Source: Oceanospirillaceae bacterium UBA1126 (GTDB lineage: Bacteria; Pseudomonadota; Gammaproteobacteria; Pseudomonadales; Balneatricaceae). Taken from it: a DNA stretch of 23,361 nucleotides. The notes beneath the pieces are model-generated. The model saw only the letters and a program-made list of their open reading frames with translations. It was not told the origin of the DNA and ran no database searches. The DNA is taken from positions 7,528 through 30,888 of the forward strand of contig DCAT01000161.1 in NCBI GenBank assembly GCA_002312935.1, read 5' to 3'. The position numbers and the translations under genes were made by a program. The stretch's first letter is position 1, and each line of letters opens with the position of its first letter. Of this stretch, positions 16,096 to 21,817 are shown piece by piece.

Positions 16096-16999
16096 CGGCT
16101 AATCCCTGTAAATGCTGGTGTAGCTTAGTTTCATGCGGGGGCACTACTTTTGGTCGCAAATCAGCCATGCTTCGAAGGCTAAGTAGCACTTTTTCGCCGG
16201 CTGTTACCATCACTCGGCCCTGCCACCAGACCATATTACGTCGTTTGAGTACCCAGCCAATTTGGCGGTATACCCTTAATGCTATGGCAATGGATAGCCT
16301 TGATCTAAAAGGCAAAAGACGTATACCAAGTTGTGCACTCGCATAATACTGTTCGGAGAGGTTCAACAAACGTGTTATCGCATATGCGACAGGTTGCTGG
16401 CAGTTAACACCTGCCTCTGCAATCTGTTGTGGGGTAAAATCAACCCAACTAGAAGGCAAGTACCGGCGATCCATTTGAGCATCTTCTAACACGTCTCGGG
16501 AAATGTTAGTAAGTTGCATAGCAATTCCTAGGTCAATAGCAAAGCTCTCGGCTCTAGGTTCTTTGCAGTTGAGTACGCGGCACATCATTAGGCCCACGGT
16601 GCCCGCAACAGAGTGGCAATAGCGCAGCAGTTCTGCTTCATCGACCAAAGCTGTGGGATGCTGGTCACTAAGCATACCGTCTAGCAGTTCAGCAGCAGCA
16701 CTAAGTGGAATGTTATGTGTGTTTGCTAATTTAATAAACGCTTCAATTTCAGGCCCAGCAGAGACATGCTTGCCATCCAGTCGAGCGCGAATATCTTCAA
16801 GTGATTCTTGCCGGTCAGGCAAGTCGCCATCTGCTAAATCATCTACATAGCGACAGAAGAGGTAAAGCTGCGCAGCGCGCTCTGCTAGATCTGCGCCAAG
16901 AAATTTACTAGCCCAGTAGAATGACTTGCCGTGGCGAGCCAGTATCTGCTGTGGTTGTGAACTACTAGGGCTCAAATGGCCTAACTGACGAGTTTTCAT
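16079..16999 (-). CDS. crtB: 15-cis-phytoene synthase (CrtB)
   Basis: Head-to-head condensation of two geranylgeranyl diphosphates to phytoene. Both aspartate-rich sites are present: RYVDDLAD (D53, D54, D57) and DLGIAMQLTNISRDVLED (D156 to D173). FYWASKFL near residue 28 is a family signature. The 306-residue length is normal. It starts 3 nt after the crtI stop without a strong ribosome-binding site and overlaps crtY at its end. Confidence 0.97.
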   Translation of the reverse strand: MKTRQLGHLSPSSSQPQQILARHGKSFYWASKFLGADLAERAAQLYLFCRYVDDLADGDLPDRQESLEDIRARLDGKHVSAGPEIEAFIKLANTHNIPLSAAAELLDGMLSDQHPTALVDEAELLRYCHSVAGTVGLMMCRVLNCKEPRAESFAIDLGIAMQLTNISRDVLEDAQMDRRYLPSSWVDFTPQQIAEAGVNCQQPVAYAITRLLNLSEQYYASAQLGIRLLPFRSRLSIAIALRVYRQIGWVLKRRNMVWWQGRVMVTAGEKVLLSLRSMADLRPKVVPPHETKLHQHLQGLAGVQPR

Positions 17000-17002
17000 A
17001 GT

Positions 17003-18502
17003 TTAGCCGCCTGAACCCACCTCAACACCAGTCAGTAGCTCTTCTACTACCTTAGCAGAGCTAACCACCCCAGGTAACCCAGCACCAGGGTGGGTGCCAG
17101 CACCAACAAAGTAGAGGTTGTTCACTGCTTTATCGCGGTTATGGAACCGAAACCAAGCTGATTGAGTAAGCCGTGGTTCAATAGAAAATCCGGCACCATG
17201 CATAGAGCGGTAGTCTTTAGCAAAATCCTCTGGGGTCATCCAAAAAACTTCCTCAATAACATTCGAAAGGTCGGGCAGGATGGTGTCTTCTAACGCTGTG
17301 ACAATGCGGTCACGCAGCACTTCTCCCTCTGTTTCCCAGTTTACGTTACCTTGCAGGTTGGGAACTGGGCAGAGCACATAAAAGGATTCACAACCCTCAG
17401 GGGCAAAGCTTTTATCTGTTGCTGTAGGGCGATGTACATAAAGTGAGAAGTCTTCACTCATATGTTTGGCGTCAAAGATTTCTGCCAAAAGCTCTTTGAA
17501 TCTGGCGCCCATCCAAATGCTGTGATGAGCAACGTCGGGGTAGAGTTTTTTTGTACCAAAATAAAGCACATAAAGGCCCATACTGTAATGTTTCTTTATT
17601 TTTGGCAGGCGTAACTTTTTTTGCGGTAATAAGTGTTGATAACAGGTTTCTGGGTCACCACCAAACACGACGAGGTCAGCATCGATTACTTGGTTATTGC
17701 TGAGGCGAACACCAACAGCACAATTATTTTCAAGTATAATTTCATCAACATCAGCATTAAGCTGAATAGTGATGCCGTGGCGTTGCATTAATGCGGTCAA
17801 TTCTTCAACCAGCTTCCCGGTGCCTCCCATGCAGAAAAACACCCCCCAACGTCTCTCAAGGTAGTGAATTAGGGTGTAGATAGCAGTGGTTTTAAAGGGG
17901 TTACCACCCACGAGCAAAGGATGAATTGAAAATGCTTGGCGGATCAATGGGTGTTTCAGGTGGCTATTAACCATTTGTGATACCGTCTTATAGCACTTCA
18001 ACATCAGCAGTGCGGGGACCTGCTTGACCATATCCCATATGCGCGTAAACGGCCGGTGGACAAGCTGTTTAAAGCCTACGTTGTAAACTTTCCTAGACTT
18101 TTCTAAGAGTCTCAGATAGCCATCTGCATCGTCTGGTTCGAAGCGCCGAATCTCGGTTAAGGTATCTTCAATACTCGCACGGTAGTCAAACTGACTGCCA
18201 TCAGCAAAGTGAAACCGATAGAAGGGGTCTAACGGTACAAAGTTTAAATGGTCTGCAAGCTTCTCATCGAACAGCTCAAATAATTCATCAAACAAAAATG
18301 GCGCGGTGATTACCGTAGGGCCTGCATCATGGCGGTAACCGCCTTGCTGAAATACTTGGGCGCGACCACCAAGACTGTCTAAGCGCTCTAGTAAGGTAAC
18401 GTTGTATCCTATGGCCTTAAGCCTTAATGCTGTTGCTATACCAGCGAATCCAGCCCCAATCACTATCACCGTTTTACCGGCTCCAAACGTTTTTGATGTC
18501 AA
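17003..18502 (-). CDS. crtI: Phytoene desaturase (CrtI)
   Basis: FAD-dependent desaturase that turns phytoene into lycopene. It has VIVIGAGFAGIATALRL and LERLDSLGGRAQVF at the N-terminus, DAGPTVITAP near residue 61, and the C-terminal NLYFVGAGTHPGAGLPGVV motif of bacterial CrtI. 499 aa. The start codon is TTG: its bases overlap the crtE stop (TTGA, 4 nt), with AAGGG 8 nt upstream, and there is no ATG before the FAD-binding strand. The rare start plus overlap suggests translation depends on ribosomes finishing crtE. Confidence 0.96.
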   Translation of the reverse strand: MTSKTFGAGKTVIVIGAGFAGIATALRLKAIGYNVTLLERLDSLGGRAQVFQQGGYRHDAGPTVITAPFLFDELFELFDEKLADHLNFVPLDPFYRFHFADGSQFDYRASIEDTLTEIRRFEPDDADGYLRLLEKSRKVYNVGFKQLVHRPFTRIWDMVKQVPALLMLKCYKTVSQMVNSHLKHPLIRQAFSIHPLLVGGNPFKTTAIYTLIHYLERRWGVFFCMGGTGKLVEELTALMQRHGITIQLNADVDEIILENNCAVGVRLSNNQVIDADLVVFGGDPETCYQHLLPQKKLRLPKIKKHYSMGLYVLYFGTKKLYPDVAHHSIWMGARFKELLAEIFDAKHMSEDFSLYVHRPTATDKSFAPEGCESFYVLCPVPNLQGNVNWETEGEVLRDRIVTALEDTILPDLSNVIEEVFWMTPEDFAKDYRSMHGAGFSIEPRLTQSAWFRFHNRDKAVNNLYFVGAGTHPGAGLPGVVSSAKVVEELLTGVEVGSGG

Positions 18503-19461
18503 GCGATCAGCCCTTGGTGTTTTATTTCTTTTTTCTGCTTTACAGCGTCTACTAAACTCTGAGTTACAGTGTGCAATTGACGAGGTAACGAAGGGACCAG
18601 TTGGTCAGCTTCTAACAACCAGTAGTCAACCAGCTCATTGGCTTCAAAAATTACATCACTAGCAGCAATGCGGCGCTGCCACTGGCCCAACTGCTGACTA
18701 TCTTCTGATTCATACCAGCTTAAAAAATCTTTGCAGCCAATACCTTTTTGAGCAAACAAACTAACCACCAAGTTGGGTTTGCGCCCGTCAAGGTCACTTG
18801 AGCGATGGCTTGATGGAATAATATCCTCAATATCATTGCGGCCTTGGTAAGCTTGACCGCAAAGACCTACAAGGTGCTCTAAGCCAGAAATATCTGGGCC
18901 TAGGCCAGCAGCAATGGCCGCACCTTTAATAGGAGCAATTAAAAGGGGAGCAGTCTTTCCTTTGGCAATATTTTGCCACTGTGCTAATTCAGCACACTCG
19001 CGCTGGGTGATGTCAGATATCTGGCCACTACATGTTCTTTGCATTGCCTGCGCCAAGAGAGCTACCAAGCTACTGCTGTGTTGTGTGTTTCTAGCGCCCA
19101 GTTCAAAGGCTTTGGCAACCATCCAGTCGCCTAGACAAAGTGCCATGTCAGGCCCAAAATGTTGATGGATACTCTCTTGGCCCCGCCTATGGGTGCTGGC
19201 ATCACTGATGTCATCGTGAATGAGGGAGGCGTTATGCAGCAGCTCACATGCGGCTGCCCAATGTAAATTATCTACTGTATTTAAACCCAGGGACAACCCG
19301 CTGGATAGCGCCAGTTGCGCTCTGAAAGATTTGCCTGGATTTTTAAAGTGATACTCAGCAGCAATTGCCAAGCTACTTTGGGGTTGCGGCATTTCTTGCT
19401 TATACAAAGCGGTTAGCTCAGTTTGCAAGTTCAACCCGTTGGTCTGTTTTATTGGGGACAT
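18499..19461 (-). CDS. crtE: Geranylgeranyl diphosphate synthase (CrtE)
   Basis: Trans-prenyltransferase that supplies the C20 precursor of the carotenoid pathway. The first aspartate-rich motif is IHDDISDASTHRRG (D83, D84, D87): DDxxD without the two extra residues usual in bacterial FPP/GGPP synthases. The second motif is NDIED (N209-D213) instead of DDxxD. The overall fold signals (GKSFRAQL, LLHNASLIHDD, GDWMVAKAF) are normal and the length is 320 aa. Its position as first crt gene makes GGPP synthase by far the likeliest role. AAGGG lies about 9 nt before the ATG. It is separated from the opsin gene by 104 nt with a strong hairpin. Confidence 0.93.
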   Translation of the reverse strand: MSPIKQTNGLNLQTELTALYKQEMPQPQSSLAIAAEYHFKNPGKSFRAQLALSSGLSLGLNTVDNLHWAAACELLHNASLIHDDISDASTHRRGQESIHQHFGPDMALCLGDWMVAKAFELGARNTQHSSSLVALLAQAMQRTCSGQISDITQRECAELAQWQNIAKGKTAPLLIAPIKGAAIAAGLGPDISGLEHLVGLCGQAYQGRNDIEDIIPSSHRSSDLDGRKPNLVVSLFAQKGIGCKDFLSWYESEDSQQLGQWQRRIAASDVIFEANELVDYWLLEADQLVPSLPRQLHTVTQSLVDAVKQKKEIKHQGLIA

Positions 19462-19518
19462 TAATCGTACCCTTAATCAATTATTGTTCTTTAACTGCTT
19501 ATTTTAGTACGCGAAAGT

Positions 19519-19545
19519 GGAAGAGTCAGCGAAGCTGACTCTTCC
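19519..19545 (-). terminator. Strong hairpin between proteorhodopsin and crtE
   Basis: A perfect 12-bp stem, GGAAGAGTCAGC paired with GCTGACTCTTCC, with a 3-nt loop, begins 20 nt after the opsin stop. On the minus strand it is not followed by a T-run (next bases ACTTTCGCG), so it may act as a partial terminator or as a 3'-end stabiliser after RNA processing. Confidence 0.65.
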
Positions 19546-19565
19546 TGTCGTTCGAACAGATCAAA

Positions 19566-20264
19566 TTATGCTTTTGAATCTGAATCCGCTACTGCAGCAG
19601 CCCAGATAATCACACCAAACGCGATTTTATTTATAAAGTCGGCTAGGTTATAAACAATGTTCAGCATTTCTGCATTAGCACCGCCGGCCATGTAGCCAAA
19701 GAAGTATCCAATAGGGTAGATAGACCAACCTATGGTTACACATATAAGCATCCACTTATACGCCTTCTGAACGTTGGCATTTGAAAGCCCAGCATTGATT
19801 TGGCTAGCTTCACCTTTGAAGATTTCCCAAACGATGAATGCCCAACCGGCCATTCCTAGGATAAAGGCTAAAGTAACATTCATCATGGCTGTCTCACCAG
19901 CGAAGCCGAAGCCCAGCATGACAATAGAACCCAGTAGCAACTTCCAGAATACGCGAGCTGGTACTTTTGTCACTGCAGACAGAACCAAGTAGAATTCAAC
20001 CATCAACAATGGCACAGTCAACAGCCAGTCAATATATCGTAATTCGGTTGGAGATGTTCCGGTAGCTACCCATACATCACGCATGTAGAAATAGTGAACC
20101 GCAGCAATCAACGTAACCAAGCCTGATACTGTTAAAGATGTCTTCCACTTTCCATCTACACGATCGCGTTCTATGAAGAAGAATGCTGTAGCCGCAACAA
20201 GCGCCATGGAAATTAACCAAAAAGACATGCCAACCGGGTCGGCGGACGTTAAGTTATAAGTCAT
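19566..20264 (-). CDS. Proteorhodopsin, predicted green-absorbing proton pump
   Basis: Seven-helix retinal protein of the inner membrane that pumps protons in the light. Key residues by alignment to green proteorhodopsin: D79 (Schiff-base counterion, in RYIDWLLTVPLL), T83, E90 (proton donor), K213 (retinal lysine, in FINKIAFG) and H57 (the conserved His paired with the counterion). D/T/E predicts an outward proton pump. L87 holds the spectral-tuning place, where Leu gives green and Gln blue absorption. 232 aa: the cleavable N-terminal signal of the original proteorhodopsin is missing. An in-frame TAG lies 12 nt before the ATG and AGGGG 7 nt before it, so the start is certain. First gene of the opsin-crt-blh cluster. 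Confidence 0.97.
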   Translation of the reverse strand: MTYNLTSADPVGMSFWLISMALVAATAFFFIERDRVDGKWKTSLTVSGLVTLIAAVHYFYMRDVWVATGTSPTELRYIDWLLTVPLLMVEFYLVLSAVTKVPARVFWKLLLGSIVMLGFGFAGETAMMNVTLAFILGMAGWAFIVWEIFKGEASQINAGLSNANVQKAYKWMLICVTIGWSIYPIGYFFGYMAGGANAEMLNIVYNLADFINKIAFGVIIWAAAVADSDSKA

Positions 20265-20358
20265 TTGATACCCCTAATTTTTTTATACCATTATGGTTGG
20301 TGTTGGTGTGTTTATTTGTAGATAAACGTGCACTACACCGCTTTTATATAAAAACCAG

Positions 20359-20411
20359 CTTTTTTAATATTGACTGGTTCTACAAACTTATCAATTAAGA
20401 CGCAGTTTTGC
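20359..20411 (-). repeat. Opsin upstream repeat, copy 1, with promoter-like pair
   Basis: This 53-nt unit is repeated at 20421-20473 with 48 of 53 bases identical. On the minus strand it contains TTGATA (20389-20394), 17 nt, AATATT (20366-20371). Transcription would begin near 20359, about 95 nt before the opsin ATG. Confidence 0.6.
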
Positions 20412-20417
20412 AAAACT
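20404..20417. promoter_or_regulatory. Perfect 14-bp palindrome between the opsin repeats
   Basis: AGTTTTGCAAAACT spans the end of repeat copy 1. Copy 2 keeps only the first half (GGTTTTGC followed by TTTG), so the palindrome is unique. It lies just upstream of the promoter in copy 1 and about 4 nt beyond the end of copy 2, as an operator or activator site might. Confidence 0.35.
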
Positions 20418-20420
20418 AAC

Positions 20421-20473
20421 CTTTTTTAATATTAACTGGTTCTGCAAACTTATCAATTTTGACGCGGTTTTGC
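20421..20473 (-). repeat. Opsin upstream repeat, copy 2, with promoter-like pair
   Basis: Second copy of the 53-nt unit, 62 nt from the first. The promoter-like pair is conserved: TTGATA (20451-20456), 17 nt, AATATT (20428-20433). The five differences from copy 1 spare both boxes. Transcription would begin near 20421. Confidence 0.6.
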
Positions 20474-20629
20474 TTTGAGATTACACAAGTTTTACAATAC
20501 TTGACTGTTATTTACAGGGGGTGGGATTGGCTTGGTGTACCATTGTAAATTGTAAAAAAGTAATGTCAAATAAAAGGGCGGTTAACAAGAACGTTAGCGC
20601 TTTAGCTCCATCCACGGAAGGCGGTCCAG

Positions 20630-21652
20630 ATGCATTTAAGTGTCCCAAAATTGATAAAGAAATACTCGGCGGTGATGGTTGTAGGGCTTTTATTCGGGCT
20701 CACTTTGACGTCTTGTAGCGTTGACGAAACGTTTAGTAATACAGACCCAAGCGTAGTGCCAAAAAAACTTGGTGATGTAATAGAATGGCGCATGACTAAA
20801 GAGTCCTCTCCAGAGAGAGTTGATATCAAAGTCTCCAATGAGTGGCAGGACCTTGACCCTCAATCAACCCACTACGCAATTTGGATTGGGCACTCAAGCT
20901 ACCTAATTAACACTGGTGATGTGACAGTGCTGACGGACCCGGTTTTTTCAAATAGGGCATCGCCAGTAAGCTGGGCTGGCCCTGAGCGGCTAATCCCACC
21001 CGCTATGTCGTTAGAGCAGTTGCCCAGCATTGATGTTGTCGTTATCAGTCATAACCATTACGATCACCTAGACTTACCCAGCCTTAAAATGTTGCAGAAA
21101 AATAATCCCAACGTCGTTTTTTTGGTACCACAAGGTGACAAAGCATTACTAGATTCAAATGGAATGGGTAATGTTTCTGAATTTAGATGGTGGCAAAACA
21201 TTCAAATTAAGCAAACTGAGTTTACCTTTACGCCCGTGCAACATTGGTCAGGCAGAGGGGTAACTGGCCGCAACAGCAGTTTGTGGGGAGGTTGGTTTGT
21301 GAAGAGCCCAAGTCTATCAATTTACCATGCCGGTGATACGGGTTATTCCAATGATTTTGTTGTCACTCAAAAACGGTTGGGAACCCCAGACGTGGCCTTT
21401 ATCCCAATCGGGGCCTACAAACCAAGGTGGTTTATGAAAAATCAACACGTTGACCCAGCTGAAGCTGTTCAGATTGCTCTAGATTTGCAAGTAACGCGTT
21501 CATTTGGCATGCATTGGGGTACGTTTGTGTTAACTGATGAACCTATTAAAGAGCCTCGCGCAATGCTTGCTCAAGCTCTTAAAGACCGCAATTTGACGCC
21601 TGAATTTTTTATAGCGCCAACACCTGGAGCAATCCTATCCTTAGCTCGATAA
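20630..21652 (+). CDS. Metallo-beta-lactamase-fold lipoprotein (NAPE-PLD/UlaG-like hydrolase)
   Basis: The N-terminus is a lipoprotein signal: basic start, hydrophobic VVGLLFGLTLT, and lipobox LTSC with C29, so the protein should be anchored in the periplasm. The metal site of the fold is complete: ISHNHYDHLD (H141, H143, D145, H146), H205 (PVQHWSGRG), D236 (HAGDTGYS) and H295 (GMHWGTF). The WIGHSSYLI and GPERLIPP surroundings match the NAPE-PLD-like branch, which hydrolyses phosphodiester or lipid-like substrates; the actual substrate is unknown. 340 aa. AAGG about 9-12 nt before the ATG supports the start. It is divergent from proteorhodopsin, but no functional link is known. Confidence 0.85.
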   Translation: MHLSVPKLIKKYSAVMVVGLLFGLTLTSCSVDETFSNTDPSVVPKKLGDVIEWRMTKESSPERVDIKVSNEWQDLDPQSTHYAIWIGHSSYLINTGDVTVLTDPVFSNRASPVSWAGPERLIPPAMSLEQLPSIDVVVISHNHYDHLDLPSLKMLQKNNPNVVFLVPQGDKALLDSNGMGNVSEFRWWQNIQIKQTEFTFTPVQHWSGRGVTGRNSSLWGGWFVKSPSLSIYHAGDTGYSNDFVVTQKRLGTPDVAFIPIGAYKPRWFMKNQHVDPAEAVQIALDLQVTRSFGMHWGTFVLTDEPIKEPRAMLAQALKDRNLTPEFFIAPTPGAILSLAR

Positions 21653-21817
21653 CATGAAAAAAGTTAAGCAGTCTTTAAATCAAAGGGCCTAAAACTTAGC
21701 GTCGATACTAAAATACTTGGAAACCTAGGTAAATTATATGAGCCGGAAAGCTATGTGCACAAAGGCAAACTCAGACGAGACAGAGGGCATCTGTGACTGT
21801 TGTTTAGGGAGTCGTGG

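Larger units (their letters stand above)
20265..20629. other. Divergent regulatory region of proteorhodopsin and the lipoprotein gene
   Basis: 365 nt without a gene. The opsin-proximal half carries the two promoter-like repeats, a small palindrome ACCAT-T-ATGGT at 20287-20297 and the AT-rich box TATATA at 20345-20350, which might be a third -10. The other half carries TTTTACAAT (20490-20498) and two opposed copies, ATTGTAAA (20542-20549) and ATTGTAAAA (20549-20557). Confidence 0.6.

Noticed and set aside
20521..20718. 65-codon plus-strand frame overlapping the start of the lipoprotein gene
   Set aside because: Out of frame with the lipoprotein gene, which has a clear signal peptide and ribosome-binding site; its predicted product looks like no family.
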